Positions 1 through 9,134 are shown, numbered from the stretch's first letter. The stretch is 64,000 bases of DNA from Thermoclostridium caenicola (GCF_900142095.1 NZ_FQZP01000003.1:62001-126000), one strand, 5' to 3'. Program-made: numbers and translations. Notes: a model not told the origin generated them from the sequence alone.

Positions 1-5
1 TAGAG

Positions 6-1940
6 GTGTTCCGTTTGAACCGGAAAAATCACGCAAACAGCTTATTGAGCACCATTACCGGACCTGAAGATATAAAGAGGCTGAGCATACGGGAATTGAT
101 CGCCTTAAGCGGTGAGATCAGGGAGTTCCTGATCAACACCGTTTCCAATACCGGTGGGCACATCGCCCCCAATCTGGGCGTTGTGGAGCTGACGCTGGCT
201 CTTCATCGTGTCTATGATACGCCAAGGGACAAGATCATCTGGGATGTGGGGCATCAGACCTATGTCCACAAGATCCTGACGGGCAGGAAGGACAGGTTCC
301 ACACCCTCAGACAGATGGACGGCCTTTCGGGGTTCCCCAAGACGGAGGAAAGCGAATACGACGCTTTCAATACCGGGCACAGCTCCACTTCCATATCGGC
401 CGCCCTCGGCATGGCGCGGGCCCGTGATCTGAAGGGGGAGAACTATCATGTGGCGGCTGTCATCGGCGACGGGGCCCTTACGGGCGGCATGGCCTTTGAA
501 GCCCTGAACGACGCGGGCAATGCCAGGACAAATCTGCTCATCGTTCTCAATGATAACGGCATGTCCATCGCGCCCAACGTGGGCGGCATCTCCCGGTACT
601 TAAGCCGCCTGCGTATGAGGCCTTTCTATTATAAAACCAGGGAATCGATACAGTCCCTGCTGGACAGGAAGCTTCCCAAATCCGGAAAGCATGTGCGCAG
701 GATCCTTCATCGCATCAAAAGCACCATGAAAAGCTTTCTCATGCCTTCCATGTTTTTCGAGGATCTGGGGTTCAGGTATTTTGGTCCCATAGACGGGCAT
801 AATATCCGGGAAATGATCAGGGTTCTGGAGCATGCCAGGACCATGAAAGGACCGGTCCTGGTCCATGTGTGCACAGTAAAAGGGAAGGGCTACAGGTACG
901 CTGAAGAAAAGCCCAATGTTTTTCATGGCATTGCGCCTTTCGAGATTGAAACGGGCGAACTTAAAAATAATGGCGGCGAGAGCTATTCGCAAGTCTTTGG
1001 CAGAAAGATCTGCGAGCTGGCCAAGGACGATCCGGACATTGTGGCCATAACTGCCGCCATGCCAGACGGTACCGGCCTCAACCCGTTCAGGGAGTCCTTT
1101 TCCAGGCGCTTTTACGATGTGGGTATTGCCGAACAGCATGCGGTGACCTTTGCCGCCGGGCTGGCCAAGGGAGGCATCAAGCCCGTTGTGGCCATCTACT
1201 CCACCTTCCTGCAGCGCGCGTATGATCAAATGCTCCATGATGTTGCCCTGCAGAATCTCCATGTGGTTTTTGCCATTGACCGGGCCGGTGTGGTGGGGGA
1301 TGATGGTGAGACCCACCAGGGCATATATGACATCGCCTATATCAAGACCATGCCCAACTTCACCCTCATGGCTCCCGCTTCTCCCAGGGAACTGGAGATG
1401 ATGCTGGCATATGCCGTTTCAGTTCACAAGGGTCCGATAGCCATCCGGTATCCCCGCGGGACCGGTTCCGAAATAGAAGCCCTGAAGCAGCCCATCACCT
1501 ATGGAAAGGGGTTGGTTGTCAGGGAGGGGAAGGATGTCACCCTCGTTGCCCCGGGGAACTTCCTGCGCATGGCGCTGAAAACCGCGGCTCTCCTGGAAGA
1601 GGAAGGTATCAGCTGCGAGGTGATCAATCCCCGGTTTATCAAGCCTCTGGATAAACAGCTGCTCAGGACATCCATAGGCAAAACCGGACGGGTTGTTGTG
1701 ATGGAGGATGGTATCGTAAGCGGCGGTTTCGGCAGCAGTGTCCTGGAATTCCTCAATGGGGAGAGGATCCCTGCCCGGTCGCTATTGATGGGATTTCCCG
1801 ATGAACCCATACCCCATGGGGATCGGAACCTGCTCTACAGGAAGTACGGACTGGATCCCCAGGCCATGAGGGATCGGATACGGGATTTCCTGAAGGCTTC
1901 AGGAAAAAAGGAGGACGGGCATGCAAAAGGAACGCCTTGA
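6..1940 (+). CDS. dxs: 1-deoxy-D-xylulose-5-phosphate synthase
   Basis: Condenses pyruvate and glyceraldehyde 3-phosphate to DXP, the first step of the MEP isoprenoid pathway, using thiamine diphosphate in the cytosol. About 644 residues, the usual family length. Visible hallmarks are GGHIAPNLGVVELT near residue 50, the DxxNTGHSS segment near 120, the ThDP motif GDGALTGG near 155, and the transketolase-type middle domain with GIAEQHAV near 375. The GTG at position 6 lies at the window edge and no upstream stop or ribosome binding site can be seen, so the true start could be further upstream or at the TTG at 15. The 3' end overlaps tlyA by 20 bases, indicating translational coupling. The function is secure; the start is not. 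Confidence 0.96.
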   Translation: MFRLNRKNHANSLLSTITGPEDIKRLSIRELIALSGEIREFLINTVSNTGGHIAPNLGVVELTLALHRVYDTPRDKIIWDVGHQTYVHKILTGRKDRFHTLRQMDGLSGFPKTEESEYDAFNTGHSSTSISAALGMARARDLKGENYHVAAVIGDGALTGGMAFEALNDAGNARTNLLIVLNDNGMSIAPNVGGISRYLSRLRMRPFYYKTRESIQSLLDRKLPKSGKHVRRILHRIKSTMKSFLMPSMFFEDLGFRYFGPIDGHNIREMIRVLEHARTMKGPVLVHVCTVKGKGYRYAEEKPNVFHGIAPFEIETGELKNNGGESYSQVFGRKICELAKDDPDIVAITAAMPDGTGLNPFRESFSRRFYDVGIAEQHAVTFAAGLAKGGIKPVVAIYSTFLQRAYDQMLHDVALQNLHVVFAIDRAGVVGDDGETHQGIYDIAYIKTMPNFTLMAPASPRELEMMLAYAVSVHKGPIAIRYPRGTGSEIEALKQPITYGKGLVVREGKDVTLVAPGNFLRMALKTAALLEEEGISCEVINPRFIKPLDKQLLRTSIGKTGRVVVMEDGIVSGGFGSSVLEFLNGERIPARSLLMGFPDEPIPHGDRNLLYRKYGLDPQAMRDRIRDFLKASGKKEDGHAKGTP

Positions 1941-2721
1941 TGTGCTCCTGGTGAACAGGCAGTTTTTTGAGAGCAGGGAAAAGGCCAGACGCGCCATCAT
2001 GGCGGGAAGCGTTTTTGTAGACGGAGAACGCGTGGATAAGGCTGGCTTTCTGTGCAGCCCGGATGCAGAAATCACCGTGAAAAGCGATCCCGTGCCCTAT
2101 GTGAGCCGGGGTGGCCTGAAGCTTGAGAAGGCTCTCAGGGTCTTCAATATCGGGCTGGAGGGCATGACCTGCGTGGATGTGGGCGCCTCCACAGGCGGAT
2201 TCACCGATGTGATGCTCAAGAACGGAGCCGCGAAGGTTTATGCCGTGGATGTGGGCTACGGTCAGCTGGCCTGGTCCCTACGAAACGACCCTAGGGTCGT
2301 TTGCATGGAGAGGACCAATTTTCGCTATGTGAAGCCGGAGGATATCGGTGAGCCGCTGGATTTCGGCGCGGCGGATGTTTCCTTTATTTCCCTGAGGCTG
2401 ATCCTGCCGCCCCTGAAAGCCGTTCTGAAAGAGAACGCCCGTGCGGTCTGCCTGATCAAGCCCCAGTTTGAGGCCGGACGGGAAAAGGTGGGCAAGAAGG
2501 GCGTGGTAAGAGATCCTGCCGTTCATGAGGAGGTCATTACCCAGGTCATCGATGCGGCCAGGAACCAGGGATTTGCGGTTCTGGGCCTGTCATGGTCTCC
2601 TGTCAAGGGGCCTGAGGGCAATATCGAATACCTTTTGCACCTGTTGAACGGGACGGTTCAGGATGAATCTGCGATCGATGTGAAGGAAACCGTTCGCAAT
2701 GCGCATCAGGATTTGGATTGA
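1921..2721 (+). CDS. tlyA: TlyA-type rRNA 2'-O-methyltransferase
   Basis: 266 residues. The N-terminal S4 RNA-binding domain (about residues 4-65, starting RLDVLLVNR) is followed by an FtsJ/RrmJ-like SAM methyltransferase domain with the motif DVGASTGGFTD near residue 85. Family members methylate cytidine 2'-O positions in 16S/23S rRNA. The start ATG lies inside the end of dxs and follows AAAAAAGGAGG. The dxs-tlyA order is common in Clostridia, where nadK, argR and recN usually follow; here the operon ends at a terminator and a dispersed repeat. Family call is firm; the exact rRNA target is not known from sequence. Confidence 0.93.
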   Translation: MQKERLDVLLVNRQFFESREKARRAIMAGSVFVDGERVDKAGFLCSPDAEITVKSDPVPYVSRGGLKLEKALRVFNIGLEGMTCVDVGASTGGFTDVMLKNGAAKVYAVDVGYGQLAWSLRNDPRVVCMERTNFRYVKPEDIGEPLDFGAADVSFISLRLILPPLKAVLKENARAVCLIKPQFEAGREKVGKKGVVRDPAVHEEVITQVIDAARNQGFAVLGLSWSPVKGPEGNIEYLLHLLNGTVQDESAIDVKETVRNAHQDLD

Positions 2722-2722
2722 A

Positions 2723-2763
2723 GAAAGCCTTCCCGCATCTCATGCCGGAAAGGCTTTCCTTTT
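2723..2763 (+). terminator. Intrinsic terminator of dxs-tlyA
   Basis: GAAAGCCTT pairs perfectly with AAGGCTTTC around a loop of about 18 bases, and the stem is followed by CCTTTT. It begins two bases after the tlyA stop codon. Confidence 0.85.
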
Positions 2764-2803
2764 AGGCTCTCTTCCTGCGTTTTTGCTCAAGCTCTACTGT
2801 AAC

Positions 2804-2886
2804 TGTCATTGCAAGGAGCAGAGCGACGAAGCAATCTCAGGCGCGATCCCTTAAAGCCCGGTCGCCGTGCCGCACGGCTGCAAAGC
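2804..2886. repeat. Dispersed repeat, copy 1
   Basis: The segment starts TGTCATTGC and contains GAAGCAATCTC, the same core found at 16631, 18481, 18520, 54844, 54913 and 54987. A second module follows, TAAAGCCCGGTCGCCGTG then CCGCACGGCTGCAAAG, which recurs with a few changes at 18281-18318. It lies between the tlyA terminator and the 3' end of the converging permease gene. No open reading frame or RNA gene was recognised in it. Confidence 0.75.
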
Positions 2887-2897
2887 GTATCATCGCA

Positions 2898-4109
2898 TCA
2901 GCTTCTGAACAGGTATTTTTCATTTCTGAACATGGCGGCGGCTGTAAGCAGCGACAGTACCACATAAACCAGCGAGGTCACCATTGCCAGGATGAGCCCG
3001 GTATAATTGGTCAGTCCGCCCAGGACCAGCTTGAAGGCCGAGATGGTGTTGAGGACGGGAATCAGGTACATGTAGAGCTGGATATCATTGGGCATCACCA
3101 TCATGGTGGCATAGGCCGGGATGATCACCACAAACATCAGCAGCGAAAGATAGGTCTGGCCTTCCTTGAAGGACCTGGCATAGGTGCTGATGGCCAACTG
3201 GATGCCGGAAAAGGTCATCCCCAGGAGAATGGTTACGGCGATGCACAGGATGACCGTGCCCGTATCCAGGTTGAATCCGCCGATTTCCCCCATGCCCATG
3301 GACAGGGCATCAGGATTGATGAAGAAGGCCAGCAGCATGCCGGTCAGGGTGGCAATCACGCTGGCAAAGCTGAACAGGTTGATGGTCAGGTATTTCCCCA
3401 TCAGGATGGACATTCTGCTGGGACGGGTGGCCAGAAGCGGTTCAAAGGTCATGCGCTCCTTCTCGCCGGCCACGAGATCGGTGGCGGCCGGTATGCCTCC
3501 AACGGCCACCAGCATGGCGATCAGCATGGGAAGCACCATCATCAGCAGTATGTTGCCATCGCCGGTTCTGGAAATGTTCTCGGTCTCAACCAGAACCGGG
3601 GTCAGGATCTGGGGATTGATGCCCATCGCTTCAAGGCGCTTTACCGCGATTCCCTCATTCAGCTTATCGATGGCCGACATCAGGCTGCCGACCGCTCCGC
3701 CTGATCGGGACAGGGAACCGTCGTAATAGACCTTCAGGGTGAATGCCTCCAAAGCCTCCAGCTTTTTCTTAAAATCCCTGTCCAGGGATACCACCAGCTT
3801 GGCCTGCTTGCTGTTGATGGCTTCCCAGGGGTCCGCCACCGGCTCAATGATAGTGATATCCTCATCCTGGGTTTCCAGGCTCTCTTTCAGGAACCATTGC
3901 GCAGCCTCGCTGTAGCTGTCTGCCGTAAGCGCGACCGTAATGTCGGTGGTCATCTCCTCGCTCATCTTCTCCGTGCCGCCGCCGATGAGGAGGAACAGGA
4001 GGGGCATCAGGAAGATGGGGAGGATAATGCTGGTAAAAAGCGTCTTGCGGTCCCGTACAATATCCTTCAATTCCTTTTTAAAAACGATCATCACATGCTT
4101 CCAGTTCAT
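2898..4109 (-). CDS. ABC-2 type exporter permease, NatB-like
   Basis: 403 residues. An N-terminal membrane helix at about 24-44 follows a KKELKDIVRDRKT segment typical of the NatB/ABC-2 family. A large extracytoplasmic region of about 130 residues comes next, then five or six helices in the C-terminal half (about 185-395). The conserved PAATDLVAGEKERMTFEPLL segment lies on the cytoplasmic side. It overlaps the ATPase gene by four bases (ATGA), so the two are co-translated and presumably form one transporter. NatAB of Bacillus subtilis exports sodium; other members export drugs or peptides, so the substrate is not assigned. Confidence 0.88.
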   Translation of the reverse strand: MNWKHVMIVFKKELKDIVRDRKTLFTSIILPIFLMPLLFLLIGGGTEKMSEEMTTDITVALTADSYSEAAQWFLKESLETQDEDITIIEPVADPWEAINSKQAKLVVSLDRDFKKKLEALEAFTLKVYYDGSLSRSGGAVGSLMSAIDKLNEGIAVKRLEAMGINPQILTPVLVETENISRTGDGNILLMMVLPMLIAMLVAVGGIPAATDLVAGEKERMTFEPLLATRPSRMSILMGKYLTINLFSFASVIATLTGMLLAFFINPDALSMGMGEIGGFNLDTGTVILCIAVTILLGMTFSGIQLAISTYARSFKEGQTYLSLLMFVVIIPAYATMMVMPNDIQLYMYLIPVLNTISAFKLVLGGLTNYTGLILAMVTSLVYVVLSLLTAAAMFRNEKYLFRS

Positions 4110-4831
4110 TTGCTGCCACCTACCAATCCCATGAACAAGTCTTCCAGCGTTTGGGTACCGTGTTTTTTGAGCAGTTCGTCCGTACTGCCCATGTCCACCA
4201 GGCTGCCCTTGTGAATAACGGCAATCCTGTCGCAGAGCTTTTCCACCTCGCTCATGGTGTGGCTGGAAAAGAGGATGGTCTTGCCTTTTTCTTTCTGGAC
4301 TTTCAGGAAGGCCTGGACTTCCCGCATGGCTCCCACGTCCAGCCCGGAAGTGGGTTCATCAAGCAGCAGCACGTCGGGATTATGGATGATGGCCCGGGCA
4401 AAGGAAGCTTTCTGGCGCATGCCCTTGGACAGCTTACCCGCCCTTTTGTTCAGGAAATCCTTCATATCAAAAATATCCGCAAGTTCCTCGATGCGCTTTT
4501 TGATCTCCCGGGGGTGCATATCGTTCAGTTCACCGAAATACTGGATGTTCTCATATACGGTAAGCCGGTCATACAGGCCACTCTCGCCGCCAAAAAGAAA
4601 ACCTACCCTGCGCCGGACCTCTTCCGGTGACCGGACCACATCAAATCCGGCCAGCCGGGCGGTTCCGGAAGTAGGTTTCAGCATGGTTGCCAGCATGCGA
4701 AGCGTGGTGGTCTTTCCCGCCCCATTTTCGCCCAGAAGGCCGAAGATTTCGCCCTTTTGGACGGTGAAGGTCAGATTGTCAACGGCCGTAACGTTTCCAA
4801 AACGCTTGGTCAGTCCGTTCAGTTCAAGCAT
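4106..4831 (-). CDS. ABC exporter ATP-binding protein, NatA-like
   Basis: The start is set at the ATG of MLELNGLTKRF because AGGAGGACAAGTG directly precedes it, giving about 241 residues; a longer open frame continues 13 codons upstream. Walker A is GENGAGKT, the signature region reads LSKGMRQK, and Walker B is VLLLDEPTSGLD, followed by the switch His in LFSSHTMSE. It is the first gene of the minus-strand pair with the NatB-like permease and provides ATP hydrolysis for export. The C-terminal DELLKKHGTQTLEDLF segment is typical of drug/sodium exporter ATPases. Confidence 0.92.
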   Translation of the reverse strand: MLELNGLTKRFGNVTAVDNLTFTVQKGEIFGLLGENGAGKTTTLRMLATMLKPTSGTARLAGFDVVRSPEEVRRRVGFLFGGESGLYDRLTVYENIQYFGELNDMHPREIKKRIEELADIFDMKDFLNKRAGKLSKGMRQKASFARAIIHNPDVLLLDEPTSGLDVGAMREVQAFLKVQKEKGKTILFSSHTMSEVEKLCDRIAVIHKGSLVDMGSTDELLKKHGTQTLEDLFMGLVGGSK

Positions 4832-5069
4832 CACTTGTCCTCCTGCGATATCTGCTCTGCCAACAATCATACATCAATTCCGGATGGAAAAACACTCCTT
4901 TTCAAAATACATTGCCTGTATTGTCAGATAACGGAAGGCGATCTGCATTGGGAAATAAAAGTCGATATATATGCGACAGGGATGAGAAACGGCGGGAACG
5001 GAGCGGGAAAAGGAGTACACGCATTCCATAGGAAGGCTTTTCGGCAGACATGCAAGATGCGCTGACAAA
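4832..5069. other. Intergenic region upstream of the NatAB-type genes
   Basis: About 240 bases between the ATPase start and the terminator of the transglutaminase-like gene. It must hold the exporter promoter on the minus strand, but no convincing -35/-10 pair was seen. Short open frames here show no ribosome binding site or protein similarity and are not called. Confidence 0.5.
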
Positions 5070-5107
5070 ATAAAAGGGAAGGGACACAAATACGGCCGTT
5101 CCCTTCC
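5070..5107 (-). terminator. Terminator of the transglutaminase-like gene
   Basis: On the minus strand GGAAGGGAA pairs with TTCCCTTCC around a loop of about 14 bases, followed by CTTTTATTTT. It lies about 40 bases beyond the stop codon at 5146. Confidence 0.8.
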
Positions 5108-5145
5108 GCTGTTTACCGCATGACCATCTTTAAAAATCATGTCCG

Positions 5146-5760
5146 TCAGTATTTATCCGGCATGTTTTTTTTCAGGTCCTCTATGTTATCGTATTTTCTC
5201 AGGGTCTTGATGATGGTTTTGCTGGGATTTATGTAGACGACCGGATCGTCATGCTCGCCTGCCTGTGTGTCGACTTCCAGCTCGGAAGCTTCCCTTTCAA
5301 AATCAAAGGAGGGATTGTATTCCTCAATGCTCCTGCTGGCATCGAGGCGGATCCATTTCCCGATTTCCTCGATGTAAACGGCGTTGAAGCCATGAACTAT
5401 CAGGCGCTTGCCATCCGAGTCATCCTGGTCCTTTCTGATCTGGTAGCATAACCCGCATGGAATCCCGGCTGCCCGCATGAGGGCGGCCAGCAGATGGGCC
5501 TGTGCATAGCACGTGCCATGTCCTTTTTCCAGCACTTCCGATGCCTTGATCGTGATGCTGGTTGCGTTGATCTGGAAAGAGTGAAAGATCTGGTCCCTTA
5601 CGAATTCATATATTGCCTGTGCCTTGGAAATATTGTCCTTCAGGCCATCCGTGATTTGTTCAACCGCCTCTTCTATAAGCGGGTCGTCATAGTCGATGAT
5701 ATCGTCGTGTCTTAGGTAATCGTCCAAATCCGGCCTTTCAGGCCACGGGTCGGGCATCAT
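5146..5760 (-). CDS. Transglutaminase-like domain protein
   Basis: About 204 residues from the chosen ATG. AAGGAG lies 6 bases before that codon, which makes it a better start than the upstream TTG at 5793. The transglutaminase-like triad is visible: Cys in GHGTCYAQA, His in VHGFNAVY and Asp in IRLDAS. The N-terminal part has the ISKAQAIYEFVRDQI helix that precedes the core in this superfamily. There is no signal peptide or membrane helix, so a cytosolic protein is likely. Members include peptidases, peptide N-glycanase-like proteins and cross-linking enzymes, so the fold is confident and the substrate unknown. It stands alone and diverges from the signal peptidase gene. Confidence 0.82.
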   Translation of the reverse strand: MMPDPWPERPDLDDYLRHDDIIDYDDPLIEEAVEQITDGLKDNISKAQAIYEFVRDQIFHSFQINATSITIKASEVLEKGHGTCYAQAHLLAALMRAAGIPCGLCYQIRKDQDDSDGKRLIVHGFNAVYIEEIGKWIRLDASRSIEEYNPSFDFEREASELEVDTQAGEHDDPVVYINPSKTIIKTLRKYDNIEDLKKNMPDKY

Positions 5761-5905
5761 TTCCATCTCCTTGGGCTCAGAATAAGGAGGCAAGCCATCT
5801 CAACGGATGCTGACTTGTCCTTCCCTAAATAGTATGCTACCAAACTTCCGGGTATGTTGCAAGCGTTACGGGATATCGGGCTTTCCCATCTGGAAAAATA
5901 AGTGC

Positions 5906-5911
5906 TATAAT
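5906..5911 (+). promoter_or_regulatory. Likely -10 element for the signal peptidase gene
   Basis: TATAAT preceded by TG lies about 70 bases before the lepB start. The matching -35 is poor (TTTCCC at 18 bases), so the TG extended -10 may compensate. Confidence 0.45.
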
Positions 5912-5981
5912 GATTGGTAAATGTGAGGATTAAAGGGTGCGCCGTCGCGCGCATTTGGGATTCCTGCCGGGAAGGGAGCAT

Positions 5982-6593
5982 ATGGCTTTGTCAGGGAGGC
6001 AAAAAGTAATCCGGGAGATCATCGGTTGGCTGATGGTCGTTCTGATACCGCTTGTAATGGTCTTTTTTCTTAATATGAAGGTTTTCGCCATATCGGTGGT
6101 GGACCAGTATTCCATGAACAATACGCTTTACAAAGGAGATCTGGTTTTCTACAACCGTATCAATTACAATATCAACACCATTGAGCGTGGAGATATCATT
6201 CTTTTTCTGGACGGCAAGATTAAGGATGGTTTCATAAGCGAACTGTCCATCAAGATCCAGGACTTGCTGGATAATTTCAGGCCTGAGACACAGCGCGTAA
6301 ACACACGCCTGGTCAAACGGGTCATTGGCCTTCCCGGCGATGTCATTGATATTCGTGACGGTGAAGTCTATATTAATGGTGTGAAGGAAACCGGGGACTA
6401 TGTGCATGGCGTGACACCTCCGTTTTCCGGCGAATACCCCCTTACGGTGCCCCCGGGAAAACTGTTTGTCATGGGCGACAACAGGGAGATCAGCAAAGAT
6501 AGCAGGAGTTATGGTTGCATCGACGCACGATCGGTGGAAGGCAAGGCCGTCTTGATCCTATGGCCGCTGTCGCGTATAGGCAAACCCGACTAA
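5982..6593 (+). CDS. lepB: Signal peptidase I
   Basis: Cleaves signal peptides from secreted proteins at the outer face of the membrane. 203 residues from the ATG preceded by AAGGGAGCAT. One N-terminal membrane helix spans about 12-32. The catalytic Ser44 lies in QYSMNNTLYKGD and the general base Lys102 in LVKRVIGLPGD; VMGDNREISKDSR is the conserved C-terminal box. Two oddities: the Pro usual in SMxPTL is Asn, and about 25 extra residues rich in Lys, Asp and Ile sit between the Ser and Lys boxes. The CPBP protease gene follows after 20 bases, so the two are probably co-transcribed. Confidence 0.92.
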   Translation: MALSGRQKVIREIIGWLMVVLIPLVMVFFLNMKVFAISVVDQYSMNNTLYKGDLVFYNRINYNINTIERGDIILFLDGKIKDGFISELSIKIQDLLDNFRPETQRVNTRLVKRVIGLPGDVIDIRDGEVYINGVKETGDYVHGVTPPFSGEYPLTVPPGKLFVMGDNREISKDSRSYGCIDARSVEGKAVLILWPLSRIGKPD

Positions 6594-6613
6594 AAAACGA
6601 GTGAGGTTGTCAT

Positions 6614-7639
6614 ATGGAGTTGGAAAATTCTAAACCCAGATTGCCCAATCCCGGCGATTCCGGGCTCATGTATTCGCTTGCCGCCATCCTTTTTGTCTTT
6701 GCCGGCGGTCGTCTGGCCCGGCTGGGACTTCCGGCCGACCTTTACATCATCCTGTCCGAGATTCTGCTGATTGCACTGCCGCCTTTTCTTATGGCGCGGG
6801 CGAAAAATTTCCATATCGCTTCCACGTTCCGCCTGAAAAAGCCCAGGGCAGTTGAGGTGCTCCTGACAGTTTTGCTTGGCCCGCTGGTGATCATAGCGGG
6901 GGCCTGCGCAGGGATGATCGCCCTGATTATCATCAGGAACACGTTCGGCTCTATCTCGCTGGATACCGGTATTACAACGGTGATGGAGAAGGGTGTCCTG
7001 TGGTCCCTGTTCCTCATCGCAGTCGTCCCGGCGGTCTGCGAGGAAATCCTTTTCAGGGGGTTGATCCAGAGAGGACTTGAAAAAATGGGAGCAGGTTGGT
7101 CCATTGCCCTCAGCGGCCTTCTCTTTGGGTTGTTCCATTTTGATTTTCAGCGTTTTGCCGCCCAAACGCTCATCGGCGTGGTTGCCGCCTATGTGGTTTA
7201 CCGGACCGGCTCGATCTTTAACGGCATGATCCTTCACTTTATGAACAACGGCCTGCTGACGCTGCTGAGCCTGAACATGCCCGGTGTGCCAAACCCCAAT
7301 CCCATGCCGCAGCCAGTTACCGATCCGTTCAGTACCCCGGAATTTGCGGAACTGGCTGAACTCTACGGCATGTCCCTGGACGAGCTTTTGAATGCTGCAA
7401 TCCTGACCCTGACCGTCGTCTTCCTGTTCACCCTGGTGGTTATCTTTGGCCTCATTCTGGCTCTTCGTGCCGCCACAAGGAACAGGGTGGAAAAACCTGA
7501 GCGGGAGAAGGGAGCCGGTCGGGGATTATGGCTGGGAATTCCCGGGCTGGTTTTGGTCCTGACGGTTTACGCGTCCATCGGGCTGAGGCTGATGAACCAT
7601 CCCGCAGGAACCCAAATCCTCCGCTTTTTGGGGCTGTAA
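6614..7639 (+). CDS. CPBP family intramembrane metalloprotease
   Basis: 341 residues with about eight hydrophobic segments. The CAAX-protease/Abi signature is present: paired glutamates and Arg in EEILFRG (about 143-149) and FGLFHFDFQRF with His near 175, followed by a third motif near NGMILHFMNN. Characterised relatives are prenyl-protein proteases, bacteriocin immunity proteins or anti-sigma-factor site-2-like proteases. A cytoplasmic loop and a final membrane helix extend beyond the usual core. It follows signal peptidase I by 20 bases. Fold and catalytic residues are clear; the substrate is unknown. Confidence 0.88.
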   Translation: MELENSKPRLPNPGDSGLMYSLAAILFVFAGGRLARLGLPADLYIILSEILLIALPPFLMARAKNFHIASTFRLKKPRAVEVLLTVLLGPLVIIAGACAGMIALIIIRNTFGSISLDTGITTVMEKGVLWSLFLIAVVPAVCEEILFRGLIQRGLEKMGAGWSIALSGLLFGLFHFDFQRFAAQTLIGVVAAYVVYRTGSIFNGMILHFMNNGLLTLLSLNMPGVPNPNPMPQPVTDPFSTPEFAELAELYGMSLDELLNAAILTLTVVFLFTLVVIFGLILALRAATRNRVEKPEREKGAGRGLWLGIPGLVLVLTVYASIGLRLMNHPAGTQILRFLGL

Positions 7640-7706
7640 CCCGAAACGGGTTTAATACGTTTCATATGTGGCAATACTAGATGCAATTGATAACGAGGGA
7701 GAAAAC

Positions 7707-8570
7707 ATGCTGGTTGCGGACAAATGGACACAGTACAGGATACTGGATGCAGGTGACGGGGAGAAGGTGGAGTACTGGAACGGCTATATCCTGAGAAGAC
7801 CCGATCCCCAGGTAATTTGGCCCTGGAGCAAACCGGCCAGGGTGCGTGAAGACGTCCATGGCATTTATCACAGGAGCAAAAGCGGCGGCGGTCAGTGGGA
7901 GTTCAGAAAACCCCTGCCCGAAAGCTGGACCATCACCTATGGAAAGCTCAAATTCAGGGTGGAGCCCACGGGATTCAAGCACACGGGCCTGTTCCCCGAG
8001 CAGGCGGTCAACTGGGACTGGATGATCCGCACTATCCAGGGGGCGGGAAGGCCCATCAATGTCCTCAATCTTTTTGCCTATACAGGGGGAGCCACCTGTG
8101 CCTGCCTGTCGGCGGGTGCCTCGGTCTGCCATGTGGACGCTTCAAAGGGCATGGTGAGCTGGGCAAAGGAAAACATCGGCCTCTCGGGATTATCTGAAAG
8201 GCCGGTACGCTACATTGTGGACGACTGCATCAAGTTCGTCCAGCGCGAGATCCGGCGCGGCAGGACCTACGATGCGGTTATCATGGATCCGCCGTCCTAC
8301 GGCCGCGGACCTGGGGGCGAGGTATGGAAACTGGAGGACGCGCTCTATTCCCTGGTGGATCTGCTCACCAACGTGCTGTCGGAGAAACCGCTGTTCTTTC
8401 TTTTGAACTCCTATACTGCCGGTTTTTCCTCGCGGGTGTCGGCCAATATCCTGGAAATGGCGTTAACGGACAAATTCGGCGGAAAAGTGACTCACGGCGA
8501 GGTTGGTCTGCCCATTGCCGACACAAACCTGGTGCTTCCCTGCGGCACATTCGCCAGGTGGGAGGCTTAA
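7707..8570 (+). CDS. Class I SAM-dependent methyltransferase, RlmI/RlmK-like
   Basis: 287 residues. The start is the ATG preceded by GAGGGAGAAAAC; the open frame runs 13 codons further upstream without support. The Rossmann methyltransferase core is visible: INVLNLFAYTGGATCACL as motif I, HVDASKGMVSWAKEN as motif II and AVIMDPPSYGRG as the DPPxY catalytic motif. This combination is typical of the YccW/RlmI-type rRNA cytosine-5 methyltransferase catalytic domain, but the N-terminal PUA domain of RlmI is missing. The target RNA is unassigned. Confidence 0.87.
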   Translation: MLVADKWTQYRILDAGDGEKVEYWNGYILRRPDPQVIWPWSKPARVREDVHGIYHRSKSGGGQWEFRKPLPESWTITYGKLKFRVEPTGFKHTGLFPEQAVNWDWMIRTIQGAGRPINVLNLFAYTGGATCACLSAGASVCHVDASKGMVSWAKENIGLSGLSERPVRYIVDDCIKFVQREIRRGRTYDAVIMDPPSYGRGPGGEVWKLEDALYSLVDLLTNVLSEKPLFFLLNSYTAGFSSRVSANILEMALTDKFGGKVTHGEVGLPIADTNLVLPCGTFARWEA

Positions 8571-8677
8571 GTCGAGGAAGGAATAGAAGCTGCGTGCATT
8601 ATGTGGTATAATATCATGAAAACTTTTTCACAATGTTTTCTGACATATCTTCATCATGGAGGGAAGGAATCGGATTA

Positions 8678-9040
8678 ATGGAAAGCGGCTTGGTTTTTGA
8701 ACAGGTGATTCAGGCATTGCAGGAGAAAAAGGCGCAGAACGTTAAAGCGATTGATATCAGTGAACTGACGACCATCGCGCAGTATTTTGTCATATGCAGC
8801 GGAACGTCGGTGACCCATATCAAGACGCTGGCCGATTTTGTGGAGGAAAAGCTTCTGGAGAGCGGCGTGCACTGCCTGCACCGCGAGGGCTATAACAGCG
8901 CACGATGGATTTTGCTGGATTACGGTGATGTGGTGGTCCACATCTTCCATGAAGAAGACAGGGAATTCTATGGACTTGAGCGTCTCTGGCAGGACGGAAA
9001 ACCTGTTCCCCTGGCCGAGACCCAGGTTGCCAAAGCCTGA
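8678..9040 (+). CDS. rsfS: Ribosomal silencing factor RsfS (iojap family)
   Basis: Binds uL14 of the large ribosomal subunit and blocks subunit joining when nutrients are limiting. 120 residues from the ATG preceded by GAGGGAAGG with 10-base spacing. Family hallmarks are the ITTIAQYFVICSG-like stretch, the GYNSARWILLDYGDVVVHIF segment and FYGLERLW near the C-terminus. A TATAAT at 8607-8612 is a likely -10 element. leuS follows after about 95 bases, as in many Firmicutes (nadD-yqeK-rsfS-leuS order), though nadD and yqeK are not here. Confidence 0.95.
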   Translation: MESGLVFEQVIQALQEKKAQNVKAIDISELTTIAQYFVICSGTSVTHIKTLADFVEEKLLESGVHCLHREGYNSARWILLDYGDVVVHIFHEEDREFYGLERLWQDGKPVPLAETQVAKA

Positions 9041-9134
9041 TAAGTGCTCAAATCCGCTTATCATAAACGGAAATCCGGCAGCTGCAGGATACCCCGGATA
9101 AGAATCGCAAATCTATGCTTGGGAGGCATATAGA

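Noticed and set aside
4874-5140. Small minus-strand frame between the NatA-like gene and the transglutaminase-like gene
   Set aside because: It crosses a terminator hairpin, has no ribosome binding site and no plausible protein pattern.
9041-9134. T-box leader before leuS
   Set aside because: Only 94 bases, with no TGGNACC core or terminator.
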